Shown here: positions 50,676 through 63,435 of the stretch, piece after piece
Numbering within the stretch: the stretch's first letter is position 1
Layout: each line of letters begins with the position of its first letter
NCBI GenBank assembly: GCA_963281155.1
Contig: CAUJLY010000003.1
Location: forward strand, 6,138,001-6,202,000
DNA from: Rhabditophanes sp. KR3021
Lineage: Eukaryota > Nematoda > Chromadorea > Rhabditida > Alloionematidae
Length of the DNA: 64,000 nt
Direction: 5' to 3'
Notes under the pieces: generated by a model
The model's database searches: none
Seen by the model: the letters and a program-made list of their open reading frames with translations, nothing else
Told to the model about the DNA's origin: nothing
Translations under genes and position numbers: made by a program

Positions 50676-52720
50676 ACCTAGAAGTAATTTTTTATTAATG
50701 TCAATATACATGAATAGTGAACGTTTAGATATATGTCGAAAGTTTATTGCGTATACCTATCAATTCAACAAATGTCTCATAAGTGGACAACAAAAGAGGC
50801 ATTTTAAGCCGATGTTGACTAAATAATAAATATTTCTGCTGTCCAAAAATATAAAAATGAAACAATTTGTGTAGAAGTAAGGAGCAAACAAAAAATATAT
50901 TGTGAACTAACGAAAATATCTAAAATGATAGTTAGTTAATGAGACAATTAGGCAAAGATATTTATTTTAAATGTAGTAGCAGCATATTTGGGATGATTAC
51001 ATGGATATGGATATATATAAATGTTGTCGTCAAAAAAAGTAATTTTAGTGGCAAATGTAAAAACAGCCTCTAGAAAGATATATTTGAGTGTTGTCCTTTT
51101 AATCTAATGTGACCAATGTCTTGTCTTTTCTTCTTTCAAATAAATAATTAAAAATAAAGTTCGACATCCAACAAAAATGACTTAGCGCCGGGAGTTTATA
51201 AGTGTAAAACAATTTGTATTATTTGTTTTGCGTAATGAGACGTATATGTTTTTTGTTATCATTTTATTAAGTGAGAAAAATATGAAAAAATTCCTTTCCG
51301 AGGTATCGATCTCTGAAGAAAAAAAGTTTGCGTGTGTGCCATACTATCAAGCTCCATTGATGGGCAACAATTATTTAGGCTTATACACACAAAAAAGACA
51401 TTTAAATAATTCATTTATGTACACAATTACATATGTATTTATATCAAAGAGGAACTTTTCATCTTGTCTTAGTAGAGATAATAAATATAGGATTTATAAT
51501 AATATGATGTGTAGATATATATCATAATATGTAGTAAATATCTTCCGGACCAATTTCTATTACTCCTATTCAAAGTCTAAGCATTAAGACCTCCCAAGCC
51601 TTGCAATAAGACCAAATAAATATAGTGCCTTAGTATAAATTTATTGAAACTATTTCAAGATAATCCTTTAAAACTTGTTGGAGCCGTAATAAAAAGTAGG
51701 CACTTAATTAAATTCTAACTACACAACTAAATTCATATTTGCGCTGAAATTAGCTGTAACAATATCTTTTTATAAAAAAAATAAAAAATATTCATGTATA
51801 GTGCAGTGTCATATAATAAAGTATTGTCTCAAAGCATGCATGTGCACTCACAAAACTGATAACAGCTGAGAAACAACGTTAAGACTAGAAAAAATTTATA
51901 GGCCTATGCAATAATGTGAAAATGTATGTATATATGGATGGATGTATTTTTGGTGGTTGTGTCTTGCATCATAAACCAGTCAAGCCTTTATCAATGCCGG
52001 CTTTGGAGATACAAAATTAGAAGATAAAAAAATTAGGAGATGTGGGGGAGGAATGTTATAAGGGGTTTTTTCTAATTATGACGAGGAAAACAATAAGAAT
52101 TATGAAAAAACGCTGTCTTCTTGTAAACTTAAAGCACGCTGAAATAGATTAATATTATTCACTAAAACATCATCTCCCATATTACATATTGGCCAAACAA
52201 TATGAATCCAATTTAAATAATAAATATCCTTCTAAAAAGGCATATATCTAAAATTGATGTTGACATTTATGTCAATCACCCTCAATATTTGCCACAACAC
52301 CATCCTCGAAGCCTAATAAAAGTCGTATATACCTTATATATTGGTTAAATTTTAAAAATAAGCAAACTTTAAATTTATTGGCAAAATACAAACACCTTTA
52401 ACTATGAACAACTGAAAATAAATTTTATTTATCAACTACATAAGCATACGTTTTATTTTATAAACATTAAGACATATACAAGACATTTGAAGCAATTGAA
52501 TTACAATAATATATAGAAATTAAAAATTTTGTTTGTTTTACAAAAAAAGAATGTGATGACAAATAGGAAAAATAAGATCCTGGAAGCAATTGAATGAAAC
52601 ACTGTCAATCAAGTGACCTCTGTGGGAGAACTTTCTTTTTGTCTTGAACTTTTATATAGACCCGTATTTTGCAATGTAATTATAATATCCTTTGAGTATA
52701 CATCTCGTCTAATATATCTT
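50676..52720. other. 2-kb intergenic region, nothing recognised
   Basis: AT-rich, with no supported gene. A 99-codon plus-strand ORF (51228-51527) has no features. The Rab27 promoter and the 3' end of the MANSC-like gene must lie at the two ends. Confidence 0.45.
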
Positions 52721-54019
52721 TTAAATATTTGGATTAAAAGCATGAAGAGTAGGAGATTTGATGGTGGTAATTTCAGCAGTATGTCGTAATCTTGACGATC
52801 TTCTATAACAAATATATGTTCCTACTAAAGCAAATGAAGCTCCTATGCAGACAAAAGCTATGATAAACCCAAGACCAATAGCCCATACAGGTGTATATTT
52901 TTCTTGAAATATGTTAGGTGAAATTGAGATTGATGAGGATGATTGGTTTGTGGGGGATTCATTTAATGAAGGCAATGAGTCACTTATATTAGTAGTTAGG
53001 GGAGTTGTTGTGATCAATTCAGTTGATGTTTCTACTGGAATAACGGGAATTTCAGTTGTCGTAGTTGTGGTAATGTCTGGCACATCTTTAATCTATAAAA
53101 TATAATATTATTTATACCGGCCAACAAGTAAGTTCTTTTTGAACCTTAAACAAACACCTGTCCTTTCCTTATCTTAACTAAACAGATGTTGACTAGTAAT
53201 TGAAGGTATAATCTGTTGAGAACATTAAACAAAGTCAAAAAATGTCTTCGAAAACTTGTTATCTAGTACTTGTTTAATGGAAAGAGCAATTGACACTTCT
53301 TGGTAAAAAATTACATTGCTAATATTGTTGAAGTGAATGAATAATTTGGTTGAGGGCAAGAGACAGATGTTTTTACAATGATAATGTTTACCTTATTTTA
53401 CCTATCTAAATAAACATGGTAAATCGGCACATATATCATTAAACAACAGTGCCATTCTCTCAGAGATCGTAAACTTTTGACAACTTTAATGAGTCAACTA
53501 ATATATGTGTTGTCGGAAAGATGAAAGCAATTAAACATATACCTATCAATCGCGAATGACACCTTAACAGTATGAGGATATTAAACTTACGATTGGAGAT
53601 GGATCCCTGGACAGCAAGATGGAAACAACTCCATTTGCTGATTCAGTGGCGGTGGTTAATTGACAGGTTGATTGTGGACATGAGATTAGTTGACAATTGT
53701 GGGTTAGGGTGTTGGGATTGGGGTCGTTTGGACGCAGGACACCGGAAAATGTTACGGCGTTGCAAGCTTTATTTAAATGTTTTATATTAGTTCAACAAAG
53801 AGACTTACTTTCTAAATTACAGCACAAATCTAAGCATTCTTTCAAATCACTACTATTTCTCGACAAAATAATCTTCGAAAATTGGGGTTGGAAAAATTTC
53901 TGAGTGTGAATAGTGAGCTTTCCACAAAAAGAATCTTCTCCAAACCCAAAACTAGCTGCATTCATTGATATTGCAATTAAAAGCAATACTTTATTTATGT
54001 TTTTAACCAAACAAGCCAT
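52721..54019 (-). CDS. Type I membrane protein with MANSC/PAN-like domain
   Basis: Exons 54019-53809, 53766-53591 and 53092-52721, all phases agree, 252 residues. Signal peptide (KVLLLIAISMNAASFGFG), then a cysteine pattern typical of MANSC/PAN modules (CLDLCCNLE, TCNAVTFSG, HNCQLISCPQSTCQ), a Thr/Ser-rich mucin-like stalk (DITTTTTTEIPVIP), one TM helix (WAIGLGFIIAFVCIGASFAL) and a short basic tail (YRRSSRLRH). Probably a cell-surface receptor or shed glycoprotein; ligand unknown. An acceptor-like TTTCATTTTTTAG lies about 8 bases before the ATG. Intron 2 is long (498 nt). Confidence 0.82.
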
Positions 54020-57000
54020 ATCGTGATCTAAAAAATGAAATAAAATAGAATTAATTATTTTAAATATCGCTACAAAAAATATCTACACGAAATAGCTTTT
54101 AACGGTTAATGATATTTTTTATTCAATTAATTGGTATAAATTATTTATGCGCGTACAATCAAAAGTAATGGGAATAACATTTTTAGAACAATAGTCTTTT
54201 ATCAATATTATAAAAGTTTTATTTTTAGGTACCACTTAAGCTAAAATAGGTGTATTTATGTGTTAATGTAAAGTGATTAAATAATTCGAATTTCTTTTTT
54301 TATATTGATAAATGACCTAACAATAGATATTTAAAAGGTACTTAACAATAAAATAGTACTTTTTTGTGATTGAATGAAAATATAATTTTTAGATTGTCAG
54401 CATAAAAAGACGAACTTTATCTATATGTGAACATACATCTTAATCAAAATTAAAGGAAACAATCAAAAGAAGAAAACAATGTTCACCGAAATTTGACTTA
54501 GTCTATCACGATTAATGGGCATGTTCATTAAGTGAAAAAGGATTACCATTGTTTGACATTGATAAAGATTCTGAACAATTTTAAAATATTTATAGAATGT
54601 ATCTTTTGTTAAAAGATAGTTAAAAGCTTTGATCAAATACATAAATGTATCTAGTTTATTTGGAGGTTCTTTTGATATGAGGAAATAATAAAATATATTA
54701 ATTGCTAATAGGCTATTTAAAAAAGGTACACAAACATCCCCAGAATTCACTGAACTATACCAAAAATATTAGAATTCATTTTTGAACCATCATCTCAAGC
54801 AAACTGGTACTATTAAAGGTACTCTTTTAAACAAAAATTTCATTTACTATTAAACAAATTAAGAGTATGATTAAGAGTATAATTTAATGGTAAAAACGGT
54901 GACAATCGTTAAGATGCCAATTAATAGAGCATATTTTTAAGTGAATCAAGGTTTTTTGACGAAAATCATTTGAATGAGGCTAACAGGAGTGGTGGCTTTG
55001 TGTGCGGGATGTTCGCATGCTCATAAAATAAATTTATTTTAAATAGGAATATAATAGGAAAAGAAGGTTGTTTTGTGATAAATGACATCAAAAAATGGTC
55101 AAAGGTGTGTATGTATACATGTTTGAATAAGATAATAATATATAGGCTAGATAACAGTTATCCATTGTGACTATGAACGGAAGGCCCATTATCATTATAT
55201 CTATTCAATTGAGGCAAATATAATATATATAGAAACATTTACATTATATTATCTATACTTATCTAAAAAATCATAAGGATTTATTCGTAAAAGACACCAA
55301 CTATATTCAACTATATTCCTTCACCTTAATGAAAAGTGTGGTTGATGGTGAAAAATAGTATCTTCACTTATGTTATCTATAAAATATTCACTGAAGCATG
55401 ATATTAAAAGGAATATTGTTATAATAATAATTATTGTAGCGAGACACCAGATATAATTTGTAAAAGTCATTTTTGATAAATACATATCTATATCAAACAA
55501 TTTGGACATGGTTATGCTATGAAATGATTAAAAACGAGAATCTTTGCCAGGATGATTGTGCTCTTCTTTTTACTTAAATACTTACCTAGATACAATAAAA
55601 TTAGTCAAAATTGTACATCTATACAATATCTTAATACAAGTGATGCATGGTTTTTTGCGATTCAAAATTTTATTACACTGCAAAGTAATATACACACATC
55701 TAATATTATAATACATTTAGCAATTGAGTCACAAAATGTGTTGACAGAATGATGTCGTAATGGGTTGTGTAGTTATTTAAAAAAAGTTAATTTGACAGTT
55801 TAAAGAAAAAAGGACAAAAATATGCGATTGTTTCAACTAATTACCAATTAAATCAAAAAATTGGTTTTTTTTTGAAATAGTTGTTTGGAGATTGGTTATT
55901 TTGAATGGATTGAGGGGTAATGGATAAAGGATAAGAGCGATTTGCATTGGTCCCTGGTATCAAGATTATTAAATCAGTCAAGTGTATCTTTTAAAGTGGT
56001 CAGTCGTCCTATATACTCACACACAAATAAACACTACAATAATAATAGCTGTAAATGCTTTTTAAGTTTTAGGTTGTTTGTTGTGTTTGGAGGTAGTATA
56101 CATTCATTATCATAGACAGATAAGAAAAGGTACAACGACTTTAAGATAATAAGGTATATTGCTGTATATGTAGGTAGTTTAAAATGGTTGGTGGGAACAT
56201 GTTGACAGCAGGACTAAAAAATGTATAGAACAAGTTGCGGTTAGAGGTGGATGTTGTTCATTTATGTGATCATACATGTCCTTTATTTACTAAGAAAAGA
56301 TATAATACATTGCTTTGATAAATGGTTAAGATTCTTGTTTTTGGATTGGAGATTTAGGGTGTGATTAGAGGCGATTATTAACAGCTATCAAGGATAAAGT
56401 GTGAAATATTAAATTGCCGGCTTATCACAAAAAAAGAGATCTTTAAAAGAAATAAGGTATTATTATTTCATTTTGATTGATGTATCATATCAAGAAAGAC
56501 ATATGGCTGCCACCATCCTAATTATAATAATTACAACGGCACATAAGTTTAGCTATATGGTTCAAATGAAAGTATGCGAACATATATCCTAAATATAGTC
56601 CTAAATATACAAAACTCACCAGTTACCTGCACCATCAAAAATTATGAATAGTTAAAAGTTAAACAACAAAAATACATGTATCAAGCAAGTCTTGAAGGGT
56701 CTTGTTGCAACAATAATAACCTAACTAAATATAAAGGTCCCGAATGTTCAATAGAATTAACATAAGGTAAATATGTAATAAATATTATATGTGTTTGCAC
56801 ATACATATGCATAATTTCATAAATTTGATTGAAATGGAGATTAATGTCGTTGAATTTGCAAAGGATAAGGGAAAGACTAATAATATACTTAACAATACTT
56901 ATTAAGGTATTTTTGATTTAAGGACAATAATAACAAATCCATATAAATTTAGATAAATCTGTATGTTGCCATGGCACCTGACTTTGTTTTTGATATCCTT

Positions 57001-57164
57001 TTCATAAAGAACTTAGCATTTTTGACAACGCATAACCATTATGTTTTACAATTATATGTTTTTAGTTTATGATAAATGTGACGAAATGTAAATAATATAT
57101 TCTTTTATCCGAATATAAAACAAAAATAATAAGTAACTACACACAATAAAATAAATTGATAACT
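54020..57164. other. 3.1-kb intergenic region, nothing recognised
   Basis: AT-rich. Several 60-95-codon open frames (54463-54750 minus, 55321-55509 minus, 55552-55752 plus) have no domain, splice support or good start. Such a long gap beside a developmental regulator could hold enhancers (inference). No RNA gene or repeat array seen. Confidence 0.4.
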
Positions 57165-58478
57165 TCAAAAAGCTAAACTAGCAATATTATGAAATGAAGG
57201 AGCATTTTTAGGGACAATTTTGTGTTTTTCAAAGATAGGGAAAAGAATGTTGGCAATAGAAAATATTGTATAAGATTTGGATAAATTATTTTTGACAGTT
57301 ATGGGCACGATATTTGACTGGAGCAAATGAGGTGAAGTGTGATTTGAGTTGTTTGGTATTAAATGATTTGAAGGATTAATTAAACATTCATTCAGATCTA
57401 CTGAGGTTCTATCGACAGTAGAATTTAGTTTGTTTAAAGAATTGACTAGGAAAGGAGGTGAAAAGAAATGATGGGGGTAGGTTGGTGATAATGTATTGTT
57501 AATGTCATTATTAAATAACGTTTCGTAATAACTGCCACCATTCATATTATTCATACTATTCTTATGAAGACATTGTCCAAATTGACTGGCGCTGTCAAGA
57601 AGCGCAGAAATTTTAAAATATCTTGACCTCCGACCATATCTAGAGTCTGTAATGAATTGGAATTAAGTTAAGGAGATACTATAAAAATGATGTTATTGTG
57701 CAAATTTATACAAATTCATATGCGTTAGCCTTTATCACAATGGTTCTTTTGAGTAACTGTGAATATTTAGTTATTTACTTTTGTAATACTATTTATGACA
57801 ACAATTGAATTTGACTTTGTTTTAGGGAACTGAGGCGAGAAACTCACTTTGAGGAGACATTCCTGCATCGAGGCAAGCTGTGTATCTGCAGGCTTTGCAG
57901 GAGGTTCTGTTTTTGCCCTGAATTAGAAAGTATTTATAAGTTACAATTAGAATGCATTTTAAAGCTGGTGGAAAATTAAAAATCTTACTCTGACACTGCA
58001 TTTTTTATTATTTTTGCATTTCAATTTATAATTAGATTTCTTGGTAGGTTCATTTTTTGTGCTGCTTTTGTCTCTCACGTCATTCTCATCAACTTTGCAT
58101 GTTCTCCCAAAAAAAGACTAAAAATATCAAAAGTCAAAACCCGTTCTCTAATCATTTTTATAAAAAGCAGTAATTGATACAAGAGTTACTATTTAGTAGG
58201 ACACTTAACAAATATATCCTCGTTACTTGACAAGTAGTCAACAGCAAACTCTATTGTCTATTAAATAACAGCACTTTGATCTAGTCAGCAATTATGACAA
58301 TCTTTAACTAGTCTTTCAATTTTAATTGTCATAAGTATTGAGAATTCAAGAAAGGAAAGCTTACCTTACACCCTTCGCAAGTGAATGCTCCAAAATGGAA
58401 TCCTCTAGCTGGTTCTTCACAAACTTGGCAAACAAATGTTGACAAAGTTAAATTGTTGGCATTGTATAAAGTTTCCAT
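57165..58478 (-). CDS. knirps-like: Knirps-type nuclear receptor (NR0A) with linker insertion
   Basis: Transcription factor with a nuclear-receptor DNA-binding domain and no ligand-binding domain. Exons 58478-58365, 58117-57989, 57917-57848 and 57646-57165, all phases agree, 264 residues. First zinc finger Cys17, 20, 34, 37 with P-box CEGCKSFFGR; second finger Cys72, 78, 88, 91 ([16 protein letters not shown]). The post-DBD motif [13 protein letters not shown] is diagnostic of the knirps/egon group. Between the fingers about 18 extra residues are inserted ([17 protein letters not shown]), bridging SFFGR and the fourth-pair cysteine. The C-terminus is Asn/Ser-rich. In arthropods this group patterns segments, tracheae and wing veins (family knowledge). 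Confidence 0.93.
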
Positions 58479-58982
58479 ATTAATTCTAATCCAAATGTTA
58501 GAATGAATACAAATACTAAAGAATTAAGAATGAAACAGTTCTACGAAAATAATGAATCAACTAAATCATATTTATTTCATTCAAGGCACACTGTAAATTA
58601 TCTATACAATACACCTTATCTCATCTGCCTCATTAACATTCCTACATAGTATGTCCTTTAGCTGCCTCATCCTTTGTCATTTCATTTAGTTCCCACACCA
58701 TTTTTTATAATTATCCATTATCATGGTGATCATTTATTGATATGTAATTATTTTGGCGACTTAGTGACAGTTTATGATGAGGAATGGTGTTAGAGGAGCT
58801 GGTTTTTGAAATGTAACAGAATCAGTTTTTCGATTTTCTCAAGATATTGGTTCATTTGGTAAATTGTTTAATGGCATTGGGGATGAATGCATTTTGAATA
58901 TAGACTTACACCGTTGCTAATGGCAACCATTTTTTCTGGCTGCGATGGTTTTGTTTGATTGGCTTTTTGTTTATTATTTGAT
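58479..58982. promoter_or_regulatory. Divergent upstream region, knirps-like / DYNC2I1
   Basis: 504 bp between opposing starts; should hold both promoters. No TATA box is obvious. Nothing else recognised. Confidence 0.45.
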
Positions 58983-61414
58983 ATGGCTGATACTAAAAAG
59001 AGATCTAAATCTAAGAATAAAGACGAAAAGTAAGTATTGCTGTTTAATAAAATTTAAATTCATCTTTTAGAAAATCCTCCAAAAGAAGTTCTTCCAAAAA
59101 AAAGGAAGCAAAAGAAGTTAAGAATGTTATTGCGTATGAAGATGATTTCGAGGATGATGAAGTTGATGAAGAACTCGATGAATTTGAATTAGCTGAAAGA
59201 CAAGCTCAACTGGACGTTGAAGAAGCGAGGAGAGAGGACGACCGAATCAAAAGGGAAGTTAAGGAGGCTGAAAAGAGTAGAAAAGAAGCTGAACGGGCTG
59301 AACGAGCTAAAAATGAGGCAGAGAAAGCAAAGAAGGAAGCTGAAAAGGCTAAAAAAGAAATGGAAAGAGATGAAAGGGAACGAAAAGAAATGGAAAGAGT
59401 TGAAAAAGAAGCTGATTTTCTTAAAACCTCGGAAGTTGCCGGAGAAAGATTGGGTGATCCCTACGCAGACGATTTCGAATCAGAAGAAGAAAGCATCCTG
59501 AACGACCTCCAAACAACTCAAACCTCCATCATCCTCTCCCGTCTCAACAACAGATCCTCAATCGACACCTCCTCCTACAAACCTCCCCCAACGGCATCCT
59601 CTCGCAAAATGAAGCCTACAAGACAACGAAGCGCCGGCTCCAGAATAATAGACTTTGAAAATGCTCCGCGTACCATAGATTTAGACGCGTCTACCAAATC
59701 AGCTGCTCGTTTTCATCAGTTCAAGGAGTTAGTAGGGTTGGAGTCTGTGTCTAATGTTTTGGAATCGATACCGCCGATTAAGGATTACGACTTTTATATG
59801 GCTTTGTTTGGGCAGGTGGGGAAGATTCAAGTTGGTTCGCAAAGTGGGGATGATAATGTTTCGGTTGAATGCCAGAGTGAGGAAGTTGACAAGGCGAGTG
59901 TGTGGGTCCAACATCCGTCCAACGACACCAAAGGGTGGGATAGAGAGGGAGGTGAGGTTGAAAATGATATCGAAGAAGAGGAAAGAAAGGAAAATGAATT
60001 GTATGAAAGTTTCAAAAAAAGTCACATGACAAATGACAAGTTGATTAAATTAGTCTCATTGACTTCTAAATTAGTTGAAGCTATCACTGGCTTAGAATCT
60101 CGACAAAAAACGAAAGCTATCAGTAGAATTGAAAACAAGTCCGAATTTCCTTTTTCATATGGCTATGATGAGATTTCACATGAAATGTTTGCCGTCCAAT
60201 CCACAGTCACTGCAATGGCTTTCAATGAATCTGATAAAGTTGCTGTTTGTGTCTATATGAAAGAAAGCAAATTCGACAAGCATAACAAACAATCATTTGT
60301 TCTTGAATTTAATATTTTTGATTTTATGATACCTTCCAAGATATTTAAAACATTTGGCCAAGTTAATTCTTTAGGATATTCAGTTGATAAGGATAATTAT
60401 TTGGCTTGTGGCTTGACGAATGGAGTTGTTGTGTTGTATGATTTAAAGAAAAGTGAAAGTGGGTGTGAGGAACTTGTATTTAAATTTAATAATGAGAAAA
60501 AGACTTTCCCCATTAGGAGTCCTTCTTACGATACGTCATTCGAATTTTTGGATGGTAAAGGTAGTGAGCCGTGCCCGATTGTTGGTGTTCATTGCATGGG
60601 GTCAAAGGAAGATAATACGGTGTTGCAGGTTGTTACATTAGATGAACTAGGAATATTAAGTGTCTGGACGGTTCTAGAAAATATAAGAAACATTCAAAAC
60701 ATTGAATTCAATATGGGACTATACCCAAACAGTAATCTCTTCCTAACAAGAGCAGAAACTCTGAAACCATTCAAAGCTATCCCCCAAACAATCCTCTCCT
60801 CAACTCGTGTAATTGCAAATCAAATGGCAACCATCACCTCCAAAAACTCCTTCAACTTCCTCATAGGAACAGACAAGGGGTGCGTCCTAAATTTGTCAAA
60901 ATTCAAAAAATTAACAGCATCTGGTCCTCGTCTGTTGACATTCAAAGAAATTAAGGACACAGAAATTATCTCTATAAAAGTTTCGCCTTTTAACAACTAT
61001 ATTTTTGCGATTGGAACGGCTGCAGGTTTTATAGCTATTTGTGATACTTTGGACGGGAATAAGAAGGTTTTGTTGGTGCCTCCAACTAGTTCCAGACATC
61101 CAGTAACTTTCTTAGAATGGTCACCAGTTGAACCGACAACTTTATACTCAATCCACAACAACGTCAAATTACTAGCATGGAACATCCAAGTAGGTAAATC
61201 TCCTTTGCTAATATCTGACCTCCGCAAAAGCTTCGGCACTCTAGCAACAATAACATCAACTCTGTCATTCCTCGGCATTAACGACTACCCCTTCCTCGGG
61301 TTTGGTCTTTCGAATGGAACAACTCAAATCCATCGTCTTGAAAAAATATCCAAAAACAATTTCGAGAAAGATTTAGATTATCTAAGAAAAGGCATACGCA
61401 GGCAAGGCATGTAA
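58983..61414 (+). CDS. DYNC2I1: Cytoplasmic dynein-2 intermediate chain 1 (WDR60)
   Basis: Intermediate chain of the retrograde intraflagellar-transport motor; needed in ciliated cells. Exons 58983-59029 and 59071-61414 (41-nt intron, phase 2), 796 residues. A Lys/Ser-rich start is followed by the acidic YEDDFEDDEVDEEL motif at about 38-51, a long charged coiled-coil of E/K/R repeats (about 60-135), an acidic middle region, and a C-terminal WD40 propeller with degenerate repeats (YLACGLTNGVVVLYDLK, FLIGTDKGCVLNLSKF, FAIGTAAGFIAICDTL, LGFGLSNGTTQIHRL). Overall order and the DFYMALFGQ element fit WDR60; WDR34 lacks the charged N-terminus. Confidence 0.85.
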
Positions 61415-61493
61415 ATAATAACAATTTATTGTATAATCTAGCTCTTTCATATAAAGTCTTTTCTATAAATATTTATAAATGTACGTTAAATTA

Positions 61494-62171
61494 TTAGAAT
61501 ATATGGAATTCTAGATGGTAGAAGCATCCTTCGTCATAGTAAGTGTCGTCGATGTATTGGTCTTTGATGACAAAGGAATCATCTAAGAGTGATACTCTTA
61601 GCTTTATTTCTTTGTCGTACAGGGAGACGAGGGTATCTTTGTCGGAGGTTGGAAGATTATCCAAATTGGGGATTTTGACAGATCTTCGGCGTCTTTTGGC
61701 ACGTTTGGTGGTGCAAGTTGAGGAAAGGGTAGAGCGGAGTGAAATTGTTGATTGAGCAGAGGATGGTTTGCTGGCTAGGGATTTTGGGTTCCATTTGAAG
61801 ATGTGGCTTCCTATAAAATTGCATCATTTATAAAAACGGTGACACTTACTTTTAGAAGAAACAGTACTAGATCTCATGGATGGTACCTCTTCCTGGCAAT
61901 TCCAAACATCATCATCAAAGTATATATTAGTCTGGATAGGTTCTTCGTGGTAAACTGACAAATGATCATCAAAGTTGCATTCTTCATCACTGCCTGCATC
62001 ATCATTACTATACAAGTTGATGTGACTGCAAATATTCTCATCATTTTTAAATTCGAAACTCTGACTTGGAACAGTAATATGTGGATGCTTTCCTAGATTC
62101 TTTGCATCAGAGCATTCATCTGAACTATTACTGTGCAAAAATGACTTGAGAACACTACTAGCTAACAGCAT
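61494..62171 (-). CDS. Unknown protein with acidic N-half and basic C-half
   Basis: Not recognised. Exons 62171-61850 and 61810-61494 (39-nt intron, phase 1), 212 residues. N-half is rich in Ser, Asp, Glu and Asn (NDDAGSDEECNFDDHLS); C-half has a basic nuclear-signal-like stretch (TTKRAKRRRRSVKIP) and then SLYDKEIKLRVSLLDDSF and acidic aromatic residues. Good splice sites and protein-like codon use support it. The start is the first ATG in frame. Converges with DYNC2I1 (79 bp between stops). Confidence 0.65.
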
Positions 62172-62399
62172 TCTTGGATGAGTAAAAGAGAATAAAAGGA
62201 GAGACACACGTCACACCATCAAATATCATTTGATTGGTATGGTTTAAAACAATTATACTACTCTCCAATTAAATAGCTTTGAAAGAATAAAGCATTAATT
62301 AAATAAGAAATGGACACAAAACATATAGACAAAATTGAACAAAACTTTTATAAATCAACAATTTATTTGAAGAAATGAGTGATAACAAATTAAACAAAT

Positions 62400-62835
62400 T
62401 TATCTGCGTCCACCTTCGTGTTTGACAATCATTTGTGGAATGTTGAACCCCTGAAAATAAGCACCGAATAATAGAAGTGAGGAAAAAGGTAAAACTTACA
62501 AGAGCTTCAATCATGGCCTTGGTATCAGCATCAACTTCGATAGAAGTAAGTTTTTGTGAGTCGACTTCAGAAATTTCAGGCATGTAGTTATCTCTACGTT
62601 CTCTTTCTTCTTCTTGGAGCTTGATAGAGATTCCTCTGACTGGTCCTCTTTCGATTCTTCTCATCAAATGGGTGACGAAACCAGCGATTTGGTTGCGGAG
62701 TTTCTTGGAAGGAATGACGGCAACTTCTTCACAGACTCTCTTGTTGGTGTCGAAGTCATATGTCAACTTAGTGTAGTATTTCTCAATGAGAACTCTGGAG
62801 GCTCTTTTGATAGTCTTGGTACGGACGCGACCCAT
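62400..62835 (-). CDS. RPS17: 40S ribosomal protein eS17
   Basis: Small-subunit ribosomal protein. Exons 62835-62500 and 62450-62400 (49-nt intron, phase 0), 128 residues. The first residues [20 protein letters not shown] and the block [20 protein letters not shown] are invariant family signatures. The C-terminus ([16 protein letters not shown]) differs from the vertebrate tail and is shorter. In-frame read-through of the intron would add an unlike sequence, so splicing is needed. Upstream ATATATTTTAG about 15 nt before the ATG resembles a splice acceptor. Confidence 0.98.
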
Positions 62836-63435
62836 GATTTACTTAGAAACTAAAATATATTTCAATTAGTTAATTTATTGGGAAAATCGGTAAAATTGAA
62901 GCAAAAAGCGCAAAAACGATAGGAATCAGTTTAAAATATTTTTACAACGAATAATATTCAAAAAAATACCCCACAACCATCCTAAATCTCCAAAAAATCA
63001 ACAAAAAATTATTAAATTCATTTGTATTAAAATTTTGGGCTAACCAATATTCTTTATTCAACACATTATCGTGTGAAGACTGGTTGTGTCTTGGGTTGGA
63101 AAAGTGTTTCCTCGCACCATCTGAACTACTAAAAAAAGGTCAACCCAGTCACATTTAAACTAAAATTAGCTTTAATTACAGGAGTACCAAAAACCGGCAT
63201 ATGACCATAAATAAAAGAAGCATATAATTAAATATAATGTTGTCAGTACCTTTACTGACTATGTCATAACCAATATGTTCCTAAATAAGCTACCAGATTA
63301 GGTAATAAGTTCTTGTTAATTAGAATGATTATTATTAGGAAAAGGGGCAGATGTTTTGGTATTAGGTGAATTAGAGGGCTTCACTTTGTAATTAGGGAAG
63401 TTTGTCTTTATTTTGTTAAGCTGCGTAGGTTGAAG
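62836..63435. promoter_or_regulatory. Divergent upstream region, RPS17 / TOX-like
   Basis: 600 bp between opposing starts; should contain both promoters. AT-rich; no TATA box or repeat recognised. Confidence 0.45.

Noticed and set aside
51228..51527. 99-codon plus-strand ORF in the Rab27 upstream gap
   Set aside because: No homology or features; such ORFs are expected by chance in 2 kb of spacer.
54463..54750. 95-codon minus-strand ORF
   Set aside because: Hydrophobic, low-complexity and unsupported by neighbours or splice sites.
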